From Poriferisulfidus sp965221375 (GTDB lineage Bacteria > Pseudomonadota > Gammaproteobacteria > Poriferisulfidales > Poriferisulfidaceae), in NCBI GenBank assembly GCA_965221375.1, contig OZ244883.1, positions 1,550,001 through 1,614,000 on the forward strand: 64,000 nt of DNA, in the 5' to 3' direction. Positions 17,487 through 25,304 of the stretch are shown one piece after another. Both the position numbers and the translations under genes were made by a program. The notes under the pieces were generated by a model, which had not been told where the DNA came from, did no database searches, and saw nothing but the letters and a program-made list of their open reading frames with translations. Numbering within the stretch: the first letter of the stretch is position 1; every line of letters starts with the position of its first letter.

Positions 17487-18354
17487 CGGTTCGAACCTGT
17501 TCGCGCAAATAGCGCAGCAAGTGATGCTGGCAGTGCTCCTGAGCATCCAGCACCAGTGATTCCTGCGCTTCTTGCAGTTTGTGCAGAAGCAGCATGATGA
17601 ACAGGCTGATCAGGAGCGCGACGAAGGTCGAATTGAAGGCCACTCCCAGGCTTTCGGTCACCGGCCCAATATTGCCGCGGGTCGCCTCTTCCGCTTGCCC
17701 CAGTGCGGAACTGATTCCTCGCACGGTTCCAATGAAACCCAAGGAAGGAATGGCCCACGTCAAGTAGCGCACCAGAGCGAGCTCCGTATCCTGGCGCTCC
17801 GCCTCCATTTCACATGCGGCTTTCATGGCCGTTGTCGCATCCGCTACCGAGTGCGTGGTGAAGAAACGATCCAAGCAGGCATCCGCCGCTCGGTACAGTA
17901 CCGTCGACCCGAATCCTTGGCCGCGAATATGCTCGCGGATATCCGCGAAACGCACCCGGTCCTGTGATTGCGGCAAGATGACATCCGCCTCCCGCGTCTC
18001 CAGGAAACTGGCTTCCTGGTGTCGTCCGGGACGATTGAGCAGACGCTGTGAAAAACGCAGTTTAAGCAACTTCATCCACATAATCGAAAGCGCCCAAAAC
18101 AGTGCCACAAAACAGGCTTCCTGTTCGTAATCCTTGATGATGGTCGCGATCTTCCCGAACCACGGTAAATCAGCCTCGGTTCCGCCTGCTGCCTCCTGTG
18201 CCGCCTGTGCTTCGACGTACTGAAGAGCTGCCGGGCGCACTTCAAGTTCATAGATCGTATGTACGCCAATCAAACACACCAGCAGTGCGAAGACTTGCCA
18301 GAAAGACTCGTGGGCCTGCCAGCGGGTCCACGAACGCATCCCCTTAGATGTCAT
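17470..18354 (-). CDS. MotA/TolQ/ExbB family proton channel
   Basis: About 294 residues from the ATG at 18354. Hydrophobic helices occur near the N-terminus (FWQVFALLVCLIGVHTIYEL), around residue 80 (CFVALFWALSIMWM), and in the C-terminal MotA_ExbB domain, where LTWAIPSLGFIGTVRGISSAL and GVAFNSTFVALLISLFIMLLL are the diagnostic pair. These proteins form pentameric inner-membrane channels that use proton flow with ExbD/TolR/MotB partners. No exbD, tolR or motB gene is present; instead two vWA proteins carry an ExbD-like helix. ZorA of Zorya and PomA/MotA are alternatives in the same family, but no ZorB/C/D partners are here. Confidence 0.85.
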   Translation of the reverse strand: MTSKGMRSWTRWQAHESFWQVFALLVCLIGVHTIYELEVRPAALQYVEAQAAQEAAGGTEADLPWFGKIATIIKDYEQEACFVALFWALSIMWMKLLKLRFSQRLLNRPGRHQEASFLETREADVILPQSQDRVRFADIREHIRGQGFGSTVLYRAADACLDRFFTTHSVADATTAMKAACEMEAERQDTELALVRYLTWAIPSLGFIGTVRGISSALGQAEEATRGNIGPVTESLGVAFNSTFVALLISLFIMLLLHKLQEAQESLVLDAQEHCQHHLLRYLREQVRTDESSA

Positions 18355-18577
18355 TGGGCATATCCACCGCTTCGTCCAAAGAAATCGTTTCTTTGGGCGT
18401 AATATCTTTGAGAGTGATGGTCGACTTGGGCATTTTTTCAAATTGCTCGCCGGAAATGGTCTCCAAAACTTCCAATTTAGGCTTCTCGGCCTCCTTTGCC
18501 GGTGCCGACGGAGGCTCTTCCGCAATGGCGGACGAGATCAGTAAAACAGCTCCACCGAGCCAACCTATTCTTTTCAT
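18344..18577 (-). CDS. Small exported protein
   Basis: A 77-residue protein with a signal peptide (MKRIGWLGGAVLLISSAIA) followed by a Pro/Glu/Lys-rich stretch and a short tail containing ITLKDITPKETISLDEAVDMP. It overlaps the PEGA/FGE gene stop by 4 bases and the channel gene start by 11 bases, so it is translationally coupled. No family recognised; a small periplasmic component of the envelope complex is likely. Confidence 0.65.
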   Translation of the reverse strand: MKRIGWLGGAVLLISSAIAEEPPSAPAKEAEKPKLEVLETISGEQFEKMPKSTITLKDITPKETISLDEAVDMPNDI

Positions 18578-20499
18578 GGTGCCTCCACATAATAGGCCAG
18601 ACGAAAGCCTACATCATCCTGCGCTTCTCGATCATAGCGACGGTTTTTTAAACTTAGTTTTTTCTGGCTGCTGTCGCGCCAGCTGAACCCGCGAATGACA
18701 TGGTGACGGCCCTGCGCCTCGCCCAGAGGATTAACCCGTTCCTCTTCCTGTCCGGCATAAAGTCGCAGTTTGCTCAAAAACACGTCATGCATCCATTCCG
18801 CCACATTTCCAGGCAAATCGTACAACTCCCGCGCGGATGGGCGAAAACTGCCCACTGGCGCACTGACCTCGGCACCGTCATTGTAATCGGCGATCACATC
18901 CTGCAGAATGCCCGATGCGCTCGCATCCGCCACATTCACGAAACGGTTGGGCGGAACAATCGCATCGCCCCAAGCAAAACGGCCGGGCGCACGAGTCAAC
19001 CACAGCCATTCTGCTTCCGTCGGCAAGCGGTAACCGGTGGAACGGGCATCAAATCCGACAATCCGATTGTCGCGGACCCGATAAAACGGCTTGAGGCCTG
19101 CTTGCTGACTACTCCAGTTCGCAAACAACGCCGCATCCTCCCACGTCACTTGAACAACCGGCTGTGAGTCGCGGTCCAGCGAATTTCCCTGGAATGCCCC
19201 GGAATTATGCTCGGCCTGGTAGAGACGGTATTGTGCGTTCGTCACTTCCTTGTCCATAACGGCAAAAGAACGGGTCAGGCGTATTGGGATACGACGGCGT
19301 GTGGTCACCAGCTCCAGCGAATCATAGGGGCGGAAGACCAAAAACGTCCAACCCTGATCACGCTCGTACTGCTGGCGCTGCATATGCTGCACCTGCGCCT
19401 GCGAGGTTAGCGTCGCTACCAACAACTGAGGCTCATCCGGATGCGGCACCACCTCATACTCCTTTGTCGTATGACCGGGAGCCGACACTTCAATCGTATG
19501 TGCTCTCTGCGGAAGGCGCAGCTGTCGGCGCAGTTCTACCTGGCCATTGATCCGCAAGGTGGCATTGGCAGGTTGCAACTTGAAGTCCACCAGCCCCATG
19601 CGCATCTGCAGGCGGACCTCATGCGTGTACTGGCCTGGTTTGAGTGTGACGATCTGCCGGTCCGGAGTATAGCCCGGAGACAAAACAACAATCTCAAGAT
19701 TCTCCTCGGCTTTACGTGCAGCGCGATAAGGAGTGCGGCCCACCCATTCACCATTGACAAGCACATCCGCATCCGTCGGCTCACTGGTGACCTGAAAATC
19801 CACAGAGGCCGACACCTCCTCCGGCTTCTCGGCCTCCGCAGGTGGCTCCTCAGCCTGCGCAGACAACTGGATCTCCAACTCCGTACGTTGTCCAGAGCCT
19901 TCAATCTTGACCCGTTGCTCGTGCGGCTGAAAGCCCGGCGCTTTGACTTGGAGTCGGTAGTCTCCCGACGATAGCGCTCCGATCACTTCGCCCGTCTTGC
20001 CGACGCGCTGGTCGTCCAGCCATACCGCACCCTCGGTTTGAGGTTGGGTGCGCACCAGCAATTCACCGGGCAATGGCTCCAATTCAATACGAATCACTCG
20101 AGATGCTTGCGGACTTACCTCAAATTCCCGATGCACCGTCTGATAACCTTCCGCCCGCGCATGGGCGGTATATGTGTCCTGCCACAGCAAAAATCTGTTT
20201 TTAAATGCCAGGTGTTTGCCGTCGATTTGCACCGTGGCGGTTTCGGGCTGAACCTCAAAACTGACCATCTGCACCTGCGATCCAATATGCAGGACATTGC
20301 CCACCAGTAATGCCACCAGCAACACCCCTATCGCCAGACGTCGGCTTTGGTTTTTTTTCGGGGAGGCCAAGGCTTGTTGCGAGCGACCTTCCTCCAGGTC
20401 CGCTTTCAAACGCGATCGCGTCCTAGAACGGCGTTTGTCGGTCTTCCCACCCGAGGGCGTATAGGGACGCCCCTTGAGCGGCTCGCGCTCAAAATCCAT
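18574..20499 (-). CDS. PEGA-repeat protein with C-terminal FGE/SUMF1-fold domain
   Basis: A 641-residue protein. A basic cytoplasmic N-terminus is followed by a single transmembrane helix around 54-75. Three or four PEGA-type beta modules span about 80-380 (for example GELLVRTQPQTEGAVWLDDQRVG and TDADVLVNGEWVGRTPY). A C-terminal formylglycine-generating-enzyme-like fold covers about 395-640, with YRLPTEAEWLWL, LPGNVAEWMHD and RGFSWRD. That domain shows no cysteine, so it is not a formylglycine-generating enzyme; such folds also bind ligands. PEGA modules are typical of cell-surface or periplasmic proteins. The ATG follows the upstream stop directly. Confidence 0.85.
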   Translation of the reverse strand: MDFEREPLKGRPYTPSGGKTDKRRSRTRSRLKADLEEGRSQQALASPKKNQSRRLAIGVLLVALLVGNVLHIGSQVQMVSFEVQPETATVQIDGKHLAFKNRFLLWQDTYTAHARAEGYQTVHREFEVSPQASRVIRIELEPLPGELLVRTQPQTEGAVWLDDQRVGKTGEVIGALSSGDYRLQVKAPGFQPHEQRVKIEGSGQRTELEIQLSAQAEEPPAEAEKPEEVSASVDFQVTSEPTDADVLVNGEWVGRTPYRAARKAEENLEIVVLSPGYTPDRQIVTLKPGQYTHEVRLQMRMGLVDFKLQPANATLRINGQVELRRQLRLPQRAHTIEVSAPGHTTKEYEVVPHPDEPQLLVATLTSQAQVQHMQRQQYERDQGWTFLVFRPYDSLELVTTRRRIPIRLTRSFAVMDKEVTNAQYRLYQAEHNSGAFQGNSLDRDSQPVVQVTWEDAALFANWSSQQAGLKPFYRVRDNRIVGFDARSTGYRLPTEAEWLWLTRAPGRFAWGDAIVPPNRFVNVADASASGILQDVIADYNDGAEVSAPVGSFRPSARELYDLPGNVAEWMHDVFLSKLRLYAGQEEERVNPLGEAQGRHHVIRGFSWRDSSQKKLSLKNRRYDREAQDDVGFRLAYYVEAP

Positions 20500-21279
20500 T
20501 TAGATTCGCTCCGTACAACGAAGGTCGACAGTCAACGTTTTACCCGGACGTACCTTCAAAGTCCGACGCGCATCACGAAAACCCAATCGCGTTGCAACCA
20601 CAATGTAATTGCCGGGAAGCAACTCCAACGTCTCGCGTTCCACTCGACCCAATTTTCCAATTCCGTATATTTCCAGTTCGGACTGACCATCGGAAGTCAA
20701 AATAAGCGGCCGCGGAACCTGCATCTGCCGAAGCAGTGCATCCAATTGCGCCCGTGTCCGGTCCAATAAGCGATCGTGCAGACGCTTTTCATTAATATGT
20801 TGCAGCCACTGACGCGCCTGCGCACGCATCGCCTTGTCGTACAACCCCTCACCCAAATCCAGCTTGGCCAGCTCGCGATGCGCCTTCACATAATCTCCAA
20901 TCTCCATCAGCCCGTCATGCGCAGCCTTTGAGTAGGGGGACACCTCTTGCGCCTTTCGATAAGCGGCCTGCGCGCCTTTCCAGTTTTCCGCCTGTCGGGC
21001 AACCTCTGCCTGATTCAGATACGGCTGCACCTGTTGCCGGCGCCATTCGGCACGCGAATGCTGAAGATAGGGTAAGGCTGATTCTTGAGTGTCCTGCGTC
21101 CAATGCTGCACGGCGGCTTCCCAGTCGCCCGTCGCCATCGCACGCATACCTAGTACCCGCGGCTCTTGTGCTCCGTAACTGCCCTGAACCGCCGTGGCCA
21201 GCACCACGACAATAATGGAATGTCTCAGTTCACGCCACCACGTTCGTCGATATAGACTTGACCCAAAATATCGCGCCAT
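20500..21279 (-). CDS. Exported TPR-like protein with PEGA-like C-terminus
   Basis: Up to 259 residues. A signal-type hydrophobic segment (SIIVVVLATAVQGSYGA) is followed by helical repeats resembling TPRs, in which an AYRKAQEVSPYSKAA segment stands out. A short beta-rich C-terminus (LELLPGNYIVVATRLGFRDARRTLKVRPG) is like a PEGA module. The start is uncertain: the ATG at 21279 overlaps the previous gene by 55 bases, and a CTG near 21228 directly after the previous stop would give a cleaner signal peptide. It is directly upstream of the PEGA/FGE gene, suggesting a shared complex. Confidence 0.65.
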   Translation of the reverse strand: MARYFGSSLYRRTWWRELRHSIIVVVLATAVQGSYGAQEPRVLGMRAMATGDWEAAVQHWTQDTQESALPYLQHSRAEWRRQQVQPYLNQAEVARQAENWKGAQAAYRKAQEVSPYSKAAHDGLMEIGDYVKAHRELAKLDLGEGLYDKAMRAQARQWLQHINEKRLHDRLLDRTRAQLDALLRQMQVPRPLILTSDGQSELEIYGIGKLGRVERETLELLPGNYIVVATRLGFRDARRTLKVRPGKTLTVDLRCTERI

Positions 21280-22400
21280 TGCTCGTACTGCTCCTCAACC
21301 GAACCGGTCAGCGTGTGCGTCTGATTCTCCACCTGCACCACCTGCGGACCGACTTCCAGGTTAAGCGACTGACCCAACTCTTTCAATGCCACCTGGTGAA
21401 TATCCGTCGACTCATAACTTTCATACGCATCGTACGTCGCATACGCACCGCCCAGCACCATCAACTGTCCCAACTGACGGGTCTCCGCATTGCCTCCGTC
21501 GGCCGCCACAGCAATGCCGCCTGCGATCGCCAGCAAGCCAATCAACCCCTGGGTGAGACTGGATACGACTCCCTCGTCGCGTGCCCGTCGTTCATAAAAA
21601 CTTTGCTCGGCCCAGTCGCGGTAGGGCGCATCGATTTTCTCCGAGAAATTTTCAGTGTAGCCTTGAATGGACTCGATAAACATGTCATCGCGCTCCTTGA
21701 CCTGCAGCACCAACTGATACAACGTGTCTTCCTGTGCCGGCAACGCGGCCAGACGCAAGCGCTCATCCTCTTCTTGAATGTAGCGTTCAAACGCCTCGGG
21801 AGCAAACGATTGGGCGAAACGCAATTCGGCCACGGCCCGAATTTCCTTCATCGCCTCCACCCCTCTTCGGTCACGCTTGACCAGCAAATCTTTGGCAATG
21901 CGATCAAAGAGATCGTCCGTCGCCCGGGTGGTCGCCTCATCAGCGTAATCCGCCTCGCTGAACTCGTGCTCATAGGTACGCTCCAGCCAAACGCTTCCGG
22001 TCGCATCCGTCGCACGGATTTCCAACTCTAACTCCGATCCGTTCGAGGTGACGATATTGCCTTCGATGCGAAGATCCGGCACGGCACGCTGTGGGATTAT
22101 CCAGACATTGCGCCAGCCGCCGCTGCGCTGCATGGCCCGGCGCAGCTGCTGCGGGAAATAAAGAGTCTCCGCCGCGCGCACCTGCTGAAACGCTTCGCCT
22201 TCTTCGATTTCCTCATCGGTCACCGCACCTATAAAGCGCATGATGCCCGCATCCAAATACCATTCTTCAGGTACAGGCTCGACATCACCGGTGTCCTCGG
22301 AAGCCCCCCAACCGGACGCCCCCATGCCCTGCATCTGGCAGCCGCCCAATCCCAGGCACGCCGCCAACAGCAGAATTAATTGCGGGTCAGCTTTCTGCAT
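21225..22400 (-). CDS. Lipoprotein of the ExbB-vWA operon
   Basis: A 391-residue lipoprotein: signal peptide with lipobox LGLGGC at about 16-21. The middle (60-180) has the look of a CsgG/DUF-type outer-membrane-associated fold: LYFPQQLRRAMQRSGGWRNVWIIPQ, then DLRIEGNIVTSNGSELELEI. A hydrophobic segment near 285-300 (SLTQGLIGLLAIAGGIAVA) follows. It overlaps the upstream acidic-protein gene by 25 bases. A role as outer-membrane anchor of the complex is inferred from the lipid anchor. Confidence 0.75.
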   Translation of the reverse strand: MQKADPQLILLLAACLGLGGCQMQGMGASGWGASEDTGDVEPVPEEWYLDAGIMRFIGAVTDEEIEEGEAFQQVRAAETLYFPQQLRRAMQRSGGWRNVWIIPQRAVPDLRIEGNIVTSNGSELELEIRATDATGSVWLERTYEHEFSEADYADEATTRATDDLFDRIAKDLLVKRDRRGVEAMKEIRAVAELRFAQSFAPEAFERYIQEEDERLRLAALPAQEDTLYQLVLQVKERDDMFIESIQGYTENFSEKIDAPYRDWAEQSFYERRARDEGVVSSLTQGLIGLLAIAGGIAVAADGGNAETRQLGQLMVLGGAYATYDAYESYESTDIHQVALKELGQSLNLEVGPQVVQVENQTHTLTGSVEEQYEQWRDILGQVYIDERGGVN

Positions 22401-23053
22401 TCTTTCTCCAAATCTTCTTTGACCACTGGATCGGACTCCTGTTCCGCCAGGTCGCAGACCTGACGCGCCACGATGTCCTGATTATCATCATAATCCCCCG
22501 GGTCAACCTTTTCAATAGGCTTTGCCCCCGGCATCTGGCCCTCGGAATCCTCCGTATCCGGATCGTCAGAGGCATCCGGCACTGTTTCGGGGTCCATATC
22601 CGTCGCAGTGCCACGATCTTCGGTCTCATCGTCGTCACCGGCATTTTCCAAATCGTTTCCGATTTTTGCCTGTTGCTGCGCGTTGCGGGCATCCAGCAAA
22701 ACCTCATCGATGCGCGTCAGTGCCGCCTCGGCTTTTTCCAGCAAGTCGGCCCGTCGTTCCTGGGCATTGGGCTGCTCCCCCACGTCGGGATCTTCCATAT
22801 CCGCAGCCGGATCTTCATCCTCCCACGCAACTTCTTCCTCATCGGTCGAGGTTCCCTCACCGGTGGCATCCGACCCGGACGACCCGGACGACCCGCCTGA
22901 GCCGCTTCCGCGTCTGGCGTAATCGCTGATAATTTGTACCGAGACTTGCACCCCGGCTTCAGAGGGCAGTGAAAATGGGGAACTTTCCGCCCCTGCCACA
23001 CTGCTGTGACTCACCCAAAACAACCCCAAAAACAGGCAGATTGATATTTTCAT
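22376..23053 (-). CDS. Acidic exported protein, first gene of the ExbB-vWA operon
   Basis: A 225-residue secreted protein: signal peptide MKISICLFLGLFWVSHSSVAGA, a Gly/Ser linker near residues 50-65, then very Asp/Glu-rich low-complexity sequence with a helical segment RRADLLEKAEAALTRIDEVLLDARNAQQQA. The C-terminus contains two cysteines. Acidic repeats suggest calcium binding, but no defined motif is present. The promoter should lie in the 131 bases shared with the divergent ubiJ. Confidence 0.65.
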   Translation of the reverse strand: MKISICLFLGLFWVSHSSVAGAESSPFSLPSEAGVQVSVQIISDYARRGSGSGGSSGSSGSDATGEGTSTDEEEVAWEDEDPAADMEDPDVGEQPNAQERRADLLEKAEAALTRIDEVLLDARNAQQQAKIGNDLENAGDDDETEDRGTATDMDPETVPDASDDPDTEDSEGQMPGAKPIEKVDPGDYDDNQDIVARQVCDLAEQESDPVVKEDLEKECRKLTRN

Positions 23054-23184
23054 AGGCTCTGCAGATTATAACCCTCAAAACTTCAGATTACCCTGCCACA
23101 CGCAACCCATTCGCGGGGTTAAACCCCCGAACCCATTATAATTTCAGCCTGCGCCTTCCCGCAAAAATTTAAAAATTGATTCCG

Positions 23185-23748
23185 ATGCTTTCCGCCTTTT
23201 CGTCCCTCATTAATCAGGCACTGGAGACCGACGAGGAAGCTCAAAATCGCCTGCGCAAGATGGGTGCGCGTCTGATTCGAATCGAAATCCGACCCTTGCC
23301 CGATATGGGCTGGAGCATCGCGGACGGGCAGTTGACCTGGGTCGAACCTCCGGAACACCCCGATCTCACACTTCGAGGTCATCTTGCGGCGTTTGTCCGT
23401 TACATACTGACCGATCGCGCCGACGACGGCATTGAGATTGAGGGGGAGAGCGAGTTTGCTCAGGAATTGCGCAATTTTCTGACCCAACTGGACATCGACT
23501 GGGTGGAATTGCTGGCCCGCCATGCGGGCGACCTGCCGGCGCAGTTTCTGGCCCGCACCTGGTCGGAGACCGCACGCACCGCTCAAGGCTTTGCCGATGC
23601 CGTCGAGCGGAATGCCCGCGATTATCTTCATGAAGAATCCGAATTGTTGCCGGAGGCGGAAGCCTTGGAACAGTTCCTGCGCAAGGTCGACGACTTGCGC
23701 GACGATGTGGAGCGAATGGAGTTGCGTTTCAACCGGCTTTCGCGATGA
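23185..23748 (+). CDS. ubiJ: Ubiquinone biosynthesis accessory factor UbiJ
   Basis: A 187-residue protein with an SCP2-type lipid-binding domain (PDLTLRGHLAAFVRYI, then IEIEGESEFAQELRNFLTQLDIDWVELLARHAGDL) and a C-terminal coiled coil. In E. coli UbiJ scaffolds the soluble Ubi complex and binds ubiquinone intermediates. The ATG at 23185 is preferred over a TTG at 23176. It overlaps ubiB by 4 bases (ATGA), the conserved arrangement. Confidence 0.92.
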   Translation: MLSAFSSLINQALETDEEAQNRLRKMGARLIRIEIRPLPDMGWSIADGQLTWVEPPEHPDLTLRGHLAAFVRYILTDRADDGIEIEGESEFAQELRNFLTQLDIDWVELLARHAGDLPAQFLARTWSETARTAQGFADAVERNARDYLHEESELLPEAEALEQFLRKVDDLRDDVERMELRFNRLSR

Positions 23749-25304
23749 AACTGCCGGGCCAAGTCACCGCACGGCTACTCCGTATCCAGTGGACGCTTCT
23801 GCGCCACGGTCTCGACGATTTCATTCTTTCGCTGCACCTGTTTCGGCCGGTGCGATGGCTGCTTTACGTGCTGCCCTGGCATTGGCGGCGCAAATCTCAA
23901 CTTCCGCATCCCGTACGCATCCGCCTGGCGCTCGAAGACCTGGGCCCGGTTTTTATCAAATTCGGGCAAATGATTTCCACCCGACGCGACCTGTTGCCGC
24001 CGGAGATGGCGGACGAATTGGCTCTTCTGCAGGACCGGGTCGCCCCCTACGATGGCGAAGCCGCGCGCGCTGAAATCGAGCGCGCTCTCGGGAAAAAAGT
24101 CGAGGAAATATACGACAACTTCGACACCAAACCGCTTGCTTCCGGCTCCGTCGCACAGGTCCACACGGCGCAATTGAACGGCCAGGATGTGGTCGTCAAA
24201 GTATTGCGTCCCGGGGTCGAGCATGTCATTCGTCGAGATGTCGAACTCATGTTCGTGATCGCCCGGCTGGCCGAACGCTATTGGCCGGAAAGCCGACGCA
24301 TGCATCCGGTGGATCTGGTCAAGGAATACGAAAACGTTATTTTCAACGAACTGGATCTGTCGCGCGAAGCTGCCAATGCAAGTCAATTGCGGCGTAATTT
24401 CGAACACAGCGACCTGATGTACATCCCGGAGGTGTTCTGGGACTACACGACCCAGACCGTCATGACCATGGAGCGGATTTACGGGATTCGTATTTCGGAC
24501 CGCGATGCGCTGGAAGCGCACGGCATTGATCTGAAACTGTTGGCGGAACGAGGCGTCGAGGTCTTTTTCATGCAGGTCTTCGAACATAATTTTTTCCACG
24601 GCGACATGCACCCGGGCAATATCTTCGTCTCCCAGGAATCTCCGGAAATGCCTCAGTACAGCGCCGTTGATTTTGGGATTGTGGGAGCTTTGTCGCCCTT
24701 CGATCAGCGTTATCTGGCCTTGAATTTCGCCGCTTTCTTCAATCGCGACTACCAGCGCGTCGCCGAACTGCATGTGGAATGCGGTTGGGTGCCGCCCGAG
24801 ACGCGGGTGGCTGATTTCGAGGCCGCCATCCGCACCGTCTGCGAACCCATCTTTCAGCGTCCTTTCTCGGAAATCTCATTCGGCCACCTGCTGATGCGCC
24901 TGTTCCAAACAGCTCGCCGTTTCCGCATGGAAATACAACCCCAACTGGCCCTGCTGCAGAAGACCATGCTGAACATCGAAGGCATCGGTCGCGATCTGGA
25001 CCCGGATCTCGATCTGTGGGCCACCGCCAAGCCCTTCATTGATCAATGGGTGCGCCAACAGGTCAGTTGGGCCACCATCACGCGCACCGCAAGCCAACGC
25101 CTGCCGCAACTGTTGGACCGCCTGTTGGGCGGACCCTCTACCTCTGCACCCGCTTCCACCCCTCAAGATGACACGCTGCGCCTTGAACTGAAAACCACTC
25201 GACGACGCCTCGACCGCGTGCGCGGCTGGCTGACCGCCAGTATTACTGCCGCTCTGACACTCGCCGGTTGGCTGGCCTATCAGCATTGGAATGGCGGGTT
25301 ATGA
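23745..25304 (+). CDS. ubiB: UbiB atypical kinase/ATPase of ubiquinone synthesis
   Basis: A 519-residue ABC1/ADCK/UbiB protein. Visible motifs are the KxGQ-type LGPVFIKFGQMISTRRDLLP, the Ala-rich loop replacement PLASGSVAQVHTA, invariant lysine VVVKVLRPG, HGDMHPGNIF and the metal-binding VDFGIVG. One C-terminal membrane helix (GWLTASITAALTLAGWLAYQ) anchors it to the inner membrane. Overlaps ubiJ and the downstream helicase gene by 4 bases each. Confidence 0.97.
   Translation: MKLPGQVTARLLRIQWTLLRHGLDDFILSLHLFRPVRWLLYVLPWHWRRKSQLPHPVRIRLALEDLGPVFIKFGQMISTRRDLLPPEMADELALLQDRVAPYDGEAARAEIERALGKKVEEIYDNFDTKPLASGSVAQVHTAQLNGQDVVVKVLRPGVEHVIRRDVELMFVIARLAERYWPESRRMHPVDLVKEYENVIFNELDLSREAANASQLRRNFEHSDLMYIPEVFWDYTTQTVMTMERIYGIRISDRDALEAHGIDLKLLAERGVEVFFMQVFEHNFFHGDMHPGNIFVSQESPEMPQYSAVDFGIVGALSPFDQRYLALNFAAFFNRDYQRVAELHVECGWVPPETRVADFEAAIRTVCEPIFQRPFSEISFGHLLMRLFQTARRFRMEIQPQLALLQKTMLNIEGIGRDLDPDLDLWATAKPFIDQWVRQQVSWATITRTASQRLPQLLDRLLGGPSTSAPASTPQDDTLRLELKTTRRRLDRVRGWLTASITAALTLAGWLAYQHWNGGL

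Noticed and set aside
14557..18354. Zorya-type anti-phage system
   Set aside because: There is a MotA/ExbB-type channel, but no ZorB with an OmpA-like domain, no ZorC and no ZorD helicase or ZorE nuclease. The vWA and PEGA/FGE proteins do not fit.
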